This document shows, one piece after another, positions 1-10,483 of a DNA stretch of 37,214 nucleotides. The position numbers were made by a program, and so were the translations under genes. Within the stretch, counting starts at the first letter, position 1, and every line of letters begins with the position of its first letter. This DNA comes from Antrodiella citrinella (taxonomy: Eukaryota; Basidiomycota; Agaricomycetes; Polyporales; Steccherinaceae). A model generated the notes under the pieces. The model made no database searches, was not told the origin of the DNA, and saw only the letters and a list, made by a program, of their open reading frames with translations. The stretch covers positions 1-37,214 of the forward strand of contig SGPM01000069.1 of the NCBI GenBank assembly GCA_004802725.1. The letters are read 5' to 3'.

Positions 1-97
1 CTCGACTCGCCGTTTCCGCCCCCCTTCATTCGTCTCCTGCGTCCGTTTAACCGGCCTTCTTTTCGCGGCTTTCGTCCATCATCCCCTTCACCCAATA

Positions 98-3000
98 ATG
101 CCCCAATGTCCGGGCTGTCAGCGCTCCTTCACGTTTGGCGGACTGTCCAACCACTTACGTCAAACGACCACCCCCGCGTGCGCCGCCGAGTACCAGAGAA
201 TCAACTCTCTGATGCCTGGTCTTCTGGCTGACGACGAATTCAGGGATGGTGGTCATGAATTTGAAGACGACGCTGGTGAGCATCCAGAAGGAGAGGAAGA
301 TGAAGAAGAGGCAGAGGACGTACCAGAGGTAGTATTCGGAGGGTCGATCTTCGATGATGAACCAGGCGAAGATATGGAGATGGAGATGGAGATGGAGATG
401 GGTGCAGCGGGCGGGCTCCCGCCTTCGGATGACGGAGACGAAGAGGACGAAGAAGACGAAGAAGACGAAGAAGACGAAGAAGACGAGGATCCTGTGGACT
501 ACGACGACCCGCAACCCTGGGAGCCAGCTCCTGCGGCTGCGCAGCCAGCTAACCTGCATGAAGATGAAGTCCCTGGCGATCAACCTATCCCGCCGCCACC
601 TGGGCGTGGCCATGTCGAGGATGCTTTGCGTCAAGAAGTGCACGTTGAGCACTTCTTGGGCTCTGCGGGTGAACCAATCAAACAGAACGCAGCGCCATTC
701 ACCACCTACCACGGCGGCGCTGATGCTCAAGACAATCCCTATGCACCATTCCTCTCGCGACGCGAGTGGCTCATTGCTCGCTGGGCCAAATTACGCGGGC
801 CCGGTTCGACTTCCTTGGACGAGCTGTTAGGCATTGATGGTGTACGTTTTCTGTATTGATTCATTGCATTCTCGGAATACTTATACCTCTTCTCTCGCGC
901 TAGGTTGCCGAGGACCTTGGTCTCTCCTTTGACAACTCACGGGAGCTGAACAAAATCATTGATAAGGAACTCCCCCCCGGCCGCCCCCGCTTTCGCTGCA
1001 AGGAGGTTGTGGTTGACGGTGAAGCCTTCGAAGTATACTACCGCGACGCGCTCGAATGCGTGAAGGCTCTCTTCGGCGATCCGAATATTGCGGCAGATCT
1101 TGTCTTCAAGCCCGAACGTCACTACCTCGATGCCGACCGGACGGATCGTGTGTATCACGAGATGCATACTGGTAAATGGTGGTGGGACACGCAGGTACGT
1201 TGTATGCATAATCTGATTCTATGTTCAAGTTGAGTGTCGCTAACGAATGAATGTATAGAAAGAACTCGAAGCGAAGAAGACGGGCGCAACGGTCGTGCCA
1301 GTGATCATTTCGTCGGACAAGACACGCCTGACCAAGTTCAAAGGCAAGAGTGCGTATCCCGTATACCTTACGATCGGAAACATCCCCAAGGAAATTCGAC
1401 GTAAACCCTCAATGCAGTCCCAAATCCTCCTCGCCTATCTACCCACCACCCGCCTTGAACACATCAAGGTCACAGCAGCTCGTCGTCGTGCCGTGGCGAA
1501 CCTTTTCCATACGTGCATGGGTCGAATCCTCGAACCTCTACGCACTCCTGGCCTCGATGGCGTCGAAATGGCTAGCGGCGACGGTGTCGTGCGTCGCTGC
1601 CATCCTATATTCGCTGCGCATGTTGGTGACTACCCTGAACAATGTCTTGTCACCGGAGTCTACGGCGGTCAATGCCCGTGCTGTACTGTACCAGCCAAGG
1701 AGCTCGGAGATGACGGCCCAAGTGGTCGCAAATATCCCTTTCGAGATCTCGAAGCTGTCCTGGATGCTCTGACCACTGCTGATCATGCTGCTCGTATGCG
1801 AGCGTGCAAGGCTGTTGGAATCAAGCCTATCCTTCCTCGTCCGTATTGGCAGGATTTGCCGTATGCGGACGTTTTCCTTTCGATCACCCCCGACATCTTG
1901 CACCAGCTGTATCAAGGTGTGATCAAGCACCTCGTGAACTGGATCAAGACTGCGTACAGCGTGAACGAGATTGATGCTCGCGCTCGTCGTCTCCCTCCCG
2001 GTCACCATGTTCGCATTTTCACCAAAGGCATCAGTTCATTGTATCAGCTGACCGGACGTGAGCACGCTGACATCGCCCGTATCATCCTTGGGCTCATTAT
2101 CGACATGCCCCTTCCCGACGGAGCTTCACCTCTTCGCCTCGTCCGAGCTGTACGTGGCATCCTGGACTTCCTGTACCTCGCGCAATATCCGGTTCACACC
2201 ACCACGACATTGCGACTTCTCGACGAGGCTCTCGATCGGTTTCATGACAACAAGCAAATCTTCATTGACCTAGGCATTCGCATGGACTGGTGCATTCCCA
2301 AACTCCATTTCCTCCGTCACTACGTCTACCTCATTCAACGCCTCGGTACCACCGACAATTTCAACACCGAGTATACCGAACGCCTGCACATCGACCTTGC
2401 GAAGGATGCTTATGAGGCAACGAACTCGAAGGACGAGTTTCCGCAGATGACACGGTGGCTCGAGCGACGCGAAAAGATCTTTCGCCATGAACGCTACATT
2501 GCATGGCGTCTTGCTGGTTCCCCCCCAATGCTAGGCTCTCACTTGGCGCAGGCTGATGCAGCACACCCGCCAGATCGTCTGAAGATGACAAAGAATCCTA
2601 GCAAGAAGACTGTCCGTATGGAAGCTCTCGTGGCGGATTATGGTGCGACTTTCTTTGAGGATGCCCTTGCTCGCTACGCAGTCCAGTACTGCAACCCTGA
2701 GTATTCTCGTGCGCAGATTGAAAATGCGGCGAGACATATTGTTGTTCCATGCAGGTATGTTCATTTTCTTTCTACGCCTCTCTTACCGTTGTACTCACTA
2801 TGAGTGGATAGGTCTTTCCCAGTCTATCACAAAGCCAAATTCTGGCTTGGTGATGCTCACAATCATCGTCTGTCGTCCAATGAGTGGGATGTCGTACATG
2901 CTACTCCATCACGACAAGACACTCGTGGACGTCCAGTAGACGGTCAATTTGACACGGTTATTGTCAATGATGGGCAAGGGCAGTACAGCGGGGTGGCCGG

Positions 3001-3405
3001 TACGTTCTCAACAAGCTCCGTGAATGTGTCTTGCTGATCGCACATTTGCCAGGTTATCGCATTGCTCAAGTTCGTGTAATCTTCTCCATACCACCCCGTG
3101 CAGCACCTCTCTTTGCGACTGCAAATCAAGCACCGCCCAAGTTCTTAGCATATGTTGAATGGTTCACGGCATTTACAGTCGCTGATCCTAATCATCGTCT
3201 GTACAAGCTGAAGCGTCTTCTTCGAAACGGTGACCGGCAGGCTTCTATCATCCCTCTTCGTAGTTTCCGTCGCAGTGCTTACCTTTTTCCTGTGTTTGGA
3301 GCTATCGCTCCTCGGGATTGGACAAGTGGCACTGTGCTAGATAAATGTACAACATTCTATGTAGATTCATTCTCTGACAGGCATGCATATCATACAATTC
3401 ATTGA
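98..3405 (+). CDS. Plavaka family transposase, five exons, about 1023 aa
   Basis: This is a transposase that would cut and move its own element. Exons 98-841, 904-1194, 1259-2754, 2812-2999 and 3053-3405 join in frame through GT-AG introns of 53-64 bp, giving one open frame ending in TGA. The N-terminus has a C2HC zinc-finger-like pattern (C4, C7, H19, C28), followed by a very acidic stretch (about residues 45-160) coded by GAG/GAT and GAAGAC microrepeats. The core carries the signatures I associate with Plavaka proteins: the block around 1370-1470 (YLTIGNIPKEIRRKPSMQS), the Cys-rich GGQCPCCTVPAKELG near 1660-1710, and the ITPDILHQLYQG motif near 1890. The first ATG was taken as the start because the zinc finger follows at once. 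The family assignment is from recalled motifs, not a search. No stops or frameshifts were seen. Confidence 0.85.
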
Positions 3406-3426
3406 TTATTATGACTATTATCATTT

Positions 3427-3586
3427 ATCATGAGTGGTGAATTAGACCTTATTATGATCTACACTGAATCATGAATGATAATATAGCCACACCATGATTA
3501 TGTCAAATCATGAATGGGACTTGAAGCTATACTATGATTACACATAACCATGATATTTGCATGCAGTATTATGAATGTCACAGAGA
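3427..3586. repeat. Four imperfect 40-bp tandem units after the transposase
   Basis: An ATCATGA/ACCATGA core recurs at 3427, 3468, 3507 and 3547, giving a period of 39-41 bp. Between the cores a second block resembling TATGATTA or TATGATCTACA recurs at similar spacing. The stretch is AT-rich compared with the gene next to it. Its place 20 bp after the transposase stop suggests subterminal transposase-binding repeats, which CACTA-type elements usually have. That role is inferred; the periodicity is seen directly. Confidence 0.55.
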
Positions 3587-4553
3587 TTCAACAAAATTAT
3601 CAAGATTATGTGGGTCCTTTGTAATTTCGTCTGGAGTCGGTGTGATTTACAGAAGTAGGTTTTTCCTGATGGATTTGGCTCAAGACAACTCAATGTTAGG
3701 CCCTGTTCAGGAGCTCTAGTACAGTCGAGTACAGTTGAGTTGACCTGCCTTAGAAGGACGTGAGAATGATGTCGGGCAACACAGACTGGACGCTGACTTG
3801 AGATCATCAGGGAGTGACTCTGGGGTGACAATTGTGGGTGACGATTCGATCATCATTGATAGTGTGTACGTTCGATAACCTGCCCTCGCACAGTCCTCGC
3901 GTTGCAGGTTATATATATGGTTTCCCCCCTTCTCAATGCCTTCCTCAACTCTTCAGATCAGCCTCCACAGAACGCGCAGTTCATTGCCCATCCTTCTCAG
4001 GAGCAACCACCTGCTCCAGCTGCAGATCCACTGATCTTGAGCCAGAGCCAGTCTCAACCTGTGGAGGTTCAATTGTCACAGGCCGGTGTCTTGCTTTGAG
4101 AGGATGTTGAATAGTATAAACTCAAAAAGAGCTTATGCAGAACAAGAATGTATGGTCAAGAAAGGTTCTAACTTTGGTTGAAGTAGAAGTCTTCCTGATC
4201 AAAGAAAATAAAACAAGGGGAGGTAGAAATGAACTGAAGCTTTTGAATGAGTTTTTAAAAAAAAAAAGGAATTCGACAATCCTCCAAATTATACTGTGCT
4301 TGGTGGAGCGTGTCTTTAGTCGACCAGAGGCACAGTTGAGTTTGGTACTCGCGGTAGAAGCATTGACAGTTAGAACCCAAAGGTCACTAGGTTGTTATAT
4401 CCACTCTTTGGATTCCTAGCGAAGTCTTCTTCAGCAATCCTAAGTTCCTGAACTTCTAATCCTCCTAGTACTCTTGTAGTACTTCTCCTAGTATGGCAAA
4501 AGGCAAATTGAAAGGCACTACATTTAGCCCTAACAATTCCTATACGAAGGATG
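3587..4553. other. Intergenic, no supported gene
   Basis: No open frame here has recognisable protein content. The sequence includes an A-rich tract (T4A11 near 4254-4268) and small palindromes near 4442-4454 and 4467-4482. It may be the right end of the Plavaka element plus unrelated repeat remnants, but no border was found. Confidence 0.4.
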
Positions 4554-5111
4554 TATAGCAGCTTCTCCTTAAGCTCTATATGATCCTTATGATTCTCGAA
4601 TGGTCCTAGTCTTGATTCTCTTGATCCCGATGATCCTGTGCGAAGGGTCTATAGCAGCGTTACATATCTCTATAGGATCCTTATGATTCTCGAATGGGGA
4701 AGTGTCAATAGCGACTTCTCGGTAAGTCCTATCAAGTCACTTCAAACGGCGAAGGATTGAGTTAATAGCGGCCTTTCGTAAGCCCTATTAGACTCCTGGT
4801 AGTGTCAATAGCGACTACTCTTAGTCCTATTGGATCACTACAAACGGCGGGGGTAGAGCTGATAATAACTTCATCAAGTTCTATCCAGTCTCTGATCCTA
4901 GAAAGATAATAGCGACTTCGTCAAGTCCTATTAGTCTCCTTCCAAACAGCTTTGTGATGGGTAAAAGGGAGCCTTATATTCGCTTGTACTCGGTTACAAG
5001 GGAATTGCTCAGGCCTTTGAATCCGATCACCGGTGGAACTGATCTCGGTAAGAAGTCCTAGTTAAAGGCTCCTTAAGTTGTAATAGAAATCAATAGACTT
5101 CGATTTCTATT
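4554..5111. repeat. Array of small hairpins with a shared bulged-C stem
   Basis: Seven stem-loops lie in a row: 4554-4580, 4649-4676, 4707-4732, 4763-4790, 4807-4831, 4861-4885 and 4907-4933. The typical form is AATAG, a single unpaired C, GACTT, a 4-6 base loop, then AAGTCCTATT: a 9-11 bp stem with one bulged C after the fifth or sixth pair. The stem bases vary in pairs. GACTT/AAGTC becomes AGCTT/AAGCT at 4554, GGC/GCC at 4763 and GACTA/TAGTC at 4807, and the base also changes from AATAG/CTATT to TATAG/CTATA. The hairpin at 4861 is worn. A related 10-bp inverted repeat without the bulge is at 5082-5091 and 5102-5111. A GATCCTTATGATTCTCGAATGG-like block is repeated near 4582 and 4676. I do not know the host element; a fungal LTR or a non-autonomous repeat is possible. 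Confidence 0.6.
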
Positions 5112-5175
5112 TGACTGCAAAAGATAAAGGGTGGGAAAAGTGGGGGTAGGTGCATGTGGGAAAATTGGGGGTAAG

Positions 5176-5579
5176 TGTGAGGTATCGGCCTCGGAGCGCG
5201 TAGGACACTAGGTGGAGCGGCTACGAGAGGAGATACACACTAGAGAGCTGGTTTCGAACGAGGAGAGTTGAGTAGGGGAAGTTCTCGGTATTCGAAGTGC
5301 TAAGGTATCTACGAGTACAGGGGGAGTTTATATAGACGAATGCTTGAGCCACTCGGGGAATAGGGTCGGATAATGAGTCAGAACGAATGTACATGAGTTG
5401 ATGAGACGAGTGGCAACATGGAAAGGAAAGGAAACATATGTGATAGTGAAGGGGAGTAGCATAGACATGAGGCGCAATGAGGCGGACCATTGCGCAATGA
5501 AGTGATAATAAAGGAGGGCTATGTTCGCATACCCTTCTACGTGGGCGCTTCCGCGCCGTGTCTGGACCCAGCCCTTACA
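5176..5579 (-). repeat. 3' LTR of the Gypsy element
   Basis: This copy is 404 bp and differs from the right LTR at only three positions (5210, 5241 and 5498, matching 14429, 14460 and 14717), about 99.3% identity. LTRs are identical at insertion, so the event is recent. On the coding strand it begins TGTAAGGGCTGGG and ends ATACCTCACA. The bases just before it on the element strand read AGAGGGCGAA, a weak polypurine tract. A perfect 8-bp dyad (GCGCAATG at 5472-5479 and CATTGCGC at 5488-5495) lies in U3. A TATATAAA box on the minus strand is at 5327-5334. Confidence 0.93.
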
Positions 5580-5638
5580 TTCGCCCTCTAGGGCTTCAGT
5601 AAGAAGACCTACTCACTGGGTCATACACGGCGAGGACC

Positions 5639-8600
5639 CTAGACCGACACGTATCCGTCGTTGGGACCCATCTGGTCATCAGGATCGAAAACTGGCCCAG
5701 TAGTGGCCGCTTCATTCAAGAAGGCATCGAATTCAGCGTCGTCGTTGCTGAAGTACTGGGGCGGATTTTCACCTCCTCCAGCCGCAGGCTGTGCGTCTGA
5801 AAAAGCGAGGCATAAATTTCGTATCATAGCTTCTATCGCTCTGATACCGTTCGCAGGAATTCCGGGCTCACCATGATTTTCGGCAGGAGCCGGGCCTGCT
5901 GCAGGCTGAGCGGCGGCGGCGGCATTGGTACGACGATTTCCCCCACGTCGTCCACGGTAATGACCACGACCATTGCCACGACCACCACGGCCTTGTCCGC
6001 CTCCGCGACCCTGTCCGTTAGGACCGGTCTTCGGAGCTCTCGACAGACGATCTGGACGATCAGGAATCGGTAAGTCTGTGGATTTGTTTGTCCGTACTAC
6101 GGCTGACTGCTTACCAGCCAACTTGTTGCTACCCTGGCGCAGCTGTCCGCGGGGTGCACGGTTCCGTTCGTCACGTCGACCACCGGCTACGTTTTGCTGG
6201 GACATCTCCCGCTGCACCGTGGTGATCCTCATCATCATCAACTCCGTGTGCTGCAGGAACGACGCGAAGGCTGTGTTCGACATCGCAACGTCAGTCCCGA
6301 GCATCTGGGGCGTCGGGACCGTCGGCAGCGCAGGAGGAGGATAGAGAGCGGGATCGGGGATGTCGGGGAAGCGTTCCCTGTACGTTGGGAACGTCGGCGG
6401 TGCCGCCCCGGGATGGCCGCGGACACCGATGATGTACTGCTGAAGGAGTTCAGCATAACGCTGGCAGCGCATATATTCGTGAGCGTCGAGAGGAGCAGCC
6501 ATTGGTGAGTTTGTTCGCAGGTGAGTGGGGTGTAAAGGCGATGTTCGAGTCGTCTTTGCATTGACTTCGCTCATACTGGTCTTAAAACCGTTCTGACTTT
6601 CGTCCCACTGTCTTCCAGGGTTGATTATNCGAACACTGCCCACTTGCAGCGTGTCAGAATCGTGTCCTACACGTTCTACACTAGCTGGTAAGTCTTTGAC
6701 ACNGCTGATTCCCAACGCTTCACAATACTCCGTGAATGCTTGCAGGTCCTTCACATNGTGATATGGTACCCAAGTTAGGTCACCCGTGGACCATTGGACT
6801 TCATATTCTGAGTCTCGCCCTCGTCCTGAGTGCGACACGATGCGGTCTACGACCCATTCGGTTGGCGACTCGCCGAAACCAGGCAGCTGATGAAGCTGAC
6901 GTCCGGGGAATCGTCTATCATCATTAGGCCAGTGAGGACGAAGGAGCGATGCGTNAAACACATCGTGTAAGCCTCGTTTCCTCAATTCATCGGATAACTC
7001 GAGCTTATACGACGCTCCAGGAGTCACCTCTTTCAGAATACGAAAGGGACCGATGTATTTGGGAACCAATTTCCGAGCTCGTCCTTTCGGAAGACGGAGA
7101 TTCTTGGTCGATAGGTACGCCAACTCGTTCTCCNTGAATTCCGCTTTCTGACGATGTTTGTTTGCTTGTTCCGTCTGCTGAACGCGTGCAGCTATGATAG
7201 CATCATGTGCCGTCATTATCGCATCCTTCATGCGTTGCGCNAACACCTGAACACCGGGGTATTCACTCGTGTTCTCCCAAATCATTGTCCTAGGCATNTG
7301 TGCGTAGTTGAGATAGAACGGTGAGAANCCCGTCGTGTCCGATCGTGCCGAGTTTAACGCGAACTCGATTGCAGGAAGACGCTGTACCCAGTCCTTCTGG
7401 TCAGGCCGTACNCACTGNCGGAGCATTTGTGTCATGGTACGGTTTGCGCGTTCCGTCGCGCCGTCNGTCTGAGGATGGTAAGCGGTCGATAATCTCAGTT
7501 CNGTCTTGAGAAGTTCATGCAGTTTTGCCCAGAACGTACTAGTAAACAGCGTGTCTCTATCGCTGATTATTCGCTCCGGTAAGCCATGCAANTTATACAC
7601 GTTCTCGAAAATGACTTCCGCAATTTGCGCTGCACCATAGGTCTGGACCGTAGGTACTAAGTGCACCATTGACGTGAGCAAGTCGATTATCACGCAGATC
7701 ATATCAAATGACCCTAGTCGGTTCGACGATGCTGGTAGCGGCCCGACGAAGTCAATTCCGATGAACTGCCATGGTCGGCGAGGAACTGGCATGGTCTTCA
7801 GTANCCCTTTTGGNCTAGCCGTGGACGACTTGCTTGTTGCACATGTTGGACACGTTTTACAGTANGTTGCAACATCATCTACCATGGTTTTCCACCAGAC
7901 CTCACGTCGCAGATATTCTAGGGTCTTNNTTGACCCCAGATGTGCCAGGATGGAATGAGCATGCGAGATAATGACCTCTCGAAGACNCCGCTTTCCTATG
8001 GCAATGTCAGGTACNCAAAGCACTCTGATGGCATCTTTTTGCAGATAAATGTACCCGGCCTCGACTACAAAGTNACGATAGTCATTGGGCTTAGCCAGAA
8101 TCTTCGTGAAAAATGCATCTTCATTNTAGCGATTCCTCATGCAGTCAGGCATTGGGGTCTCCAGGTTCCCTATGACAAAAATGCTCGTAGGTGCGCTTTC
8201 AGTGACCTCGTTTGCGACCTCTGAATTATAATCAAAGCTCGTCTGCGTCGGCAAATCGTCAGGACCTTGATCCGGCGTTGAGTCTACTGTGGGCGGTTCC
8301 CGCTGATCTCGATCGGTGGGATCCACATCAGATCTTCGATCTGCCTTGCGTCTTGAGCGTGACCGTCCCTTTGTCCTTGGTTCGGGTGTAGTCAGCTCGT
8401 CAACACCCTTCCTCCCACTGCGCAAGTGAGACCAGTCGATGCGCGGCTTTTCCGCCAGGCGCCCCGACCGTCGATATGATCCTTCATCTACGGTAGCTAA
8501 TGCACCTGTGAACAAGGGGCGCGTAACGCGCATCCGTCTTGTATGCGGTAAGTCTTCTCTTCCGTCATCTTCAACATATTCACTTATCGCGCGTTCGGTC

Positions 8601-10291
8601 CCTTCAGGCTCATCGCTGTAGATTCGTGACAACGCATCCGCGACGACATTTGTTTCACCGGGGATGTAATGAATCTCGAAGTCGAACTCATTTAGTACGT
8701 CCATCCATCTATGCTGTCTTGGCGATAGATTCTTCTGACTTGTGATGAACTCTAAAGCTTTGTGGTCCGTACAGATCCGAAACCTCGTGCCGTACAACAG
8801 GTGACGAAAACGTTTCAACGACTCGATAATCGCCAATAGCTCCTGTTCGTGCACGGGATAGTTCTGCTGGGCCGAATCGAACTTTCCAGACCAGAAGGTA
8901 ACAATTTTTGCCGTTTTCAAATCATCCCCTTGACTAATATGTCCGCTTGCGCCCGTCAGAGAAGCGTCAGTCACCAGGTTGATCGTCGGCGCGCCTTCCG
9001 AGTAATCAAGCGCGATCCGTCGGTGGTCTCGCCATTTCTGCACGATCTCTTTGACCTCGTCAAAAGCCCGTTGGTGAGTCTCTGTCCAGCGCCATACCTT
9101 ATTCGCTCCTGTCAGGTTCGTTAGCACTCCCATAGGAATGCGAATACCGTCACAGTCAGGTGCAAGAAACCCCACCGCGCCCAGAAAGCTGCTCAATAGC
9201 CCTTTGTTGGTTGGGGTTTTCCAGGCGACCACACTGTCAACTTTGTGCGGGTCCATCGCGATGCCTTCGTCGTCAATAATGTGACCGAGGATCTTCAGCT
9301 TTCTTGCGAAGAAATGCATCTTATCTGCACCGAGATAGAACTTCTCACGGCGCAGTACATCAAGAACCAATCGTATGTGTTTCACGTGGTCTTCTACGGT
9401 GTCTGAATAGATCACGATATCATCCAGGTAAACATCCATGAACACGCCAATGTATTGTGCAAATATGTGGTTCATGACACTCTGGTACGTCGATGGTCCA
9501 TTGCAGTCTCCCTGCTGCAACACCAAGCTTTCCATCGTTCCATCGGGTGTGGTGAACAGTGTTCGGTTCACGTGTTCTGGAACAATACGGATTTGCTCGT
9601 AAGCATCTTTGCCATCTATCAGAGTTCTATAGCGATGACTCACGACGTTTCGCAGGATCCCGTCAATATCTGGCAATGGCGCGGCCATTTTCCTCGTGTT
9701 TGCGTTCTGCTGGCGTTTGTCAAAGACGACGCGCAGTCGCAGTTTGCCATCGTCCCGCGCTGGCTTCGGAATCATCAACGCAGGCAGCGCATTCACGCCG
9801 TTTGCCATGCGCCACCGACCACTCTTGAGGTACGCATTCTTCTTCTCTTGCCATAGCGGTTTCAACGCTTCCGGACACTTGGCAGGTCTCCATTTATAGA
9901 CCTTGTCTTCGTCTATGAGCGGGATCGCATGGTTGATCGAGCGTAATGGAGGAAGCGAGGTGTTTGCTGCGTCTTGGCACAAATCCTCCGCTTCCTTCCT
10001 CAACATCTCTCTCACCTCTTCGAGCTTATCTTCCAACAGATCCATTGCCGCGGACGAGATCTCACAAACCTCTGGACCCTTGATAGGCAAAGGTTCGTTG
10101 GACCCGATGATCACTCTTGTAGGATTGAATCCAAACATACAGCTGTGTTGCCATATGAACGGTGTTCCTAGGATGACATCGTAGTTGTCCAGATTTGCCA
10201 CATCAAACTGTCGCTGTGAGTTGATCTCGTAGAGCTTCAGGTTGACCTTTGCGCACCTATTGATCTTTGATCTAGATCCATGGACCGCCAT
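5639..10291 (-). CDS. pol: Gypsy pol polyprotein with chromodomain and RGG-rich C-terminal extension
   Basis: This open frame (1550 codons) encodes the retroelement enzymes. Residues 1-80 are the end of an aspartic protease (the DNYDVILGTPF region); its active-site part falls in the N-rich sequence upstream. RT follows, with VYLDDIVIYSD near residue 287. RNase H (about 430-560) has LVTDAS and ends in VADALSR. The integrase has an H2C2-like zinc region, then D (IDFVGPLP), D (SDRDTLFT) and E (DGATERANR). A chromodomain lies near 1145-1205 (EWVVDRIVSH, YEVQWSTGDLTWVPY). The frame stays open for another 311 codons from an ATG at 6574, with Pro-rich, Arg-rich and GRGGG/RGG segments. The ATG at 10291 is probably not the true start, since the protein should continue upstream from protease or gag. 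Scattered Ns give unknown residues but no stop. Confidence 0.9.
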   Translation of the reverse strand: MAVHGSRSKINRCAKVNLKLYEINSQRQFDVANLDNYDVILGTPFIWQHSCMFGFNPTRVIIGSNEPLPIKGPEVCEISSAAMDLLEDKLEEVREMLRKEAEDLCQDAANTSLPPLRSINHAIPLIDEDKVYKWRPAKCPEALKPLWQEKKNAYLKSGRWRMANGVNALPALMIPKPARDDGKLRLRVVFDKRQQNANTRKMAAPLPDIDGILRNVVSHRYRTLIDGKDAYEQIRIVPEHVNRTLFTTPDGTMESLVLQQGDCNGPSTYQSVMNHIFAQYIGVFMDVYLDDIVIYSDTVEDHVKHIRLVLDVLRREKFYLGADKMHFFARKLKILGHIIDDEGIAMDPHKVDSVVAWKTPTNKGLLSSFLGAVGFLAPDCDGIRIPMGVLTNLTGANKVWRWTETHQRAFDEVKEIVQKWRDHRRIALDYSEGAPTINLVTDASLTGASGHISQGDDLKTAKIVTFWSGKFDSAQQNYPVHEQELLAIIESLKRFRHLLYGTRFRICTDHKALEFITSQKNLSPRQHRWMDVLNEFDFEIHYIPGETNVVADALSRIYSDEPEGTERAISEYVEDDGREDLPHTRRMRVTRPLFTGALATVDEGSYRRSGRLAEKPRIDWSHLRSGRKGVDELTTPEPRTKGRSRSRRKADRRSDVDPTDRDQREPPTVDSTPDQGPDDLPTQTSFDYNSEVANEVTESAPTSIFVIGNLETPMPDCMRNRXNEDAFFTKILAKPNDYRXFVVEAGYIYLQKDAIRVLXVPDIAIGKRXLREVIISHAHSILAHLGSXKTLEYLRREVWWKTMVDDVAXYCKTCPTCATSKSSTAXPKGXLKTMPVPRRPWQFIGIDFVGPLPASSNRLGSFDMICVIIDLLTSMVHLVPTVQTYGAAQIAEVIFENVYXLHGLPERIISDRDTLFTSTFWAKLHELLKXELRLSTAYHPQXDGATERANRTMTQMLXQXVRPDQKDWVQRLPAIEFALNSARSDTTXFSPFYLNYAXMPRTMIWENTSEYPGVQVXAQRMKDAIMTAHDAIIAARVQQTEQANKHRQKAEFXENELAYLSTKNLRLPKGRARKLVPKYIGPFRILKEVTPGASYKLELSDELRKRGLHDVFXASLLRPHWPNDDRRFPGRQLHQLPGFGESPTEWVVDRIVSHSGRGRDSEYEVQWSTGDLTWVPYHXVKDLQAFTEYCEALGISXVKDLPASVERVGHDSDTLQVGSVXIINPGRQWDESQNGFKTSMSEVNAKTTRTSPLHPTHLRTNSPMAAPLDAHEYMRCQRYAELLQQYIIGVRGHPGAAPPTFPTYRERFPDIPDPALYPPPALPTVPTPQMLGTDVAMSNTAFASFLQHTELMMMRITTVQREMSQQNVAGGRRDERNRAPRGQLRQGSNKLAGKQSAVVRTNKSTDLPIPDRPDRLSRAPKTGPNGQGRGGGQGRGGRGNGRGHYRGRRGGNRRTNAAAAAQPAAGPAPAENHGEPGIPANGIRAIEAMIRNLCLAFSDAQPAAGGGENPPQYFSNDDAEFDAFLNEAATTGPVFDPDDQMGPNDGYVSV

Positions 10292-10483
10292 TTAGATNCN
10301 NGNANNGNCATTNGTNCNNGANTTNNNTCTCTAGCNNNANNTNANNCNCNAGCTNTNGNNGATNNNNCAGTNNGNCATNGATNNNNAGTCNNNCANNGNN
10401 CGCANNNGTNNNTCANTGNNCNCACTNGNTTGTCANTGANNNTNGGCTNTCNNNACTAATCGNNTNNNNTNCTNANGGCGCNT

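Larger units (their letters stand above)
1..3586 (+). mobile_element. Plavaka (CACTA-like) DNA transposon, left end outside the window
   Basis: The stretch holds a complete Plavaka-type transposase gene followed by short tandem units just beyond its stop codon. CACTA-superfamily elements carry a large transposase gene and arrays of short subterminal repeats next to their terminal inverted repeats, so the layout fits. The 5' terminal repeat is not in the window (the gene starts 98 bases in), and I could not identify a 3' terminus such as a TAGTG end with certainty, so the right border given here is only the end of the tandem units. The intact reading frame suggests the element was active recently. 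Confidence 0.6.

Noticed and set aside
155..730. Antisense open frame of 191 codons across the first transposase exon
   Set aside because: It mirrors the acidic GAA/GAC microrepeats of the transposase and reads as a run of Phe/Val; a shadow frame.
3699..3760. GGCCCTGTTCAGG resembling a hAT- or PIF-type transposon end
   Set aside because: No complementary partner end and no target duplication found in the window.
4554..4933. Regularly spaced short repeats as a CRISPR array
   Set aside because: Fungal nuclear DNA, uneven spacing, repeats differ in sequence and are hairpins, no cas genes.
10237..10425. Short minus-strand frame rich in unknown residues
   Set aside because: It is produced by N codons and carries no information.
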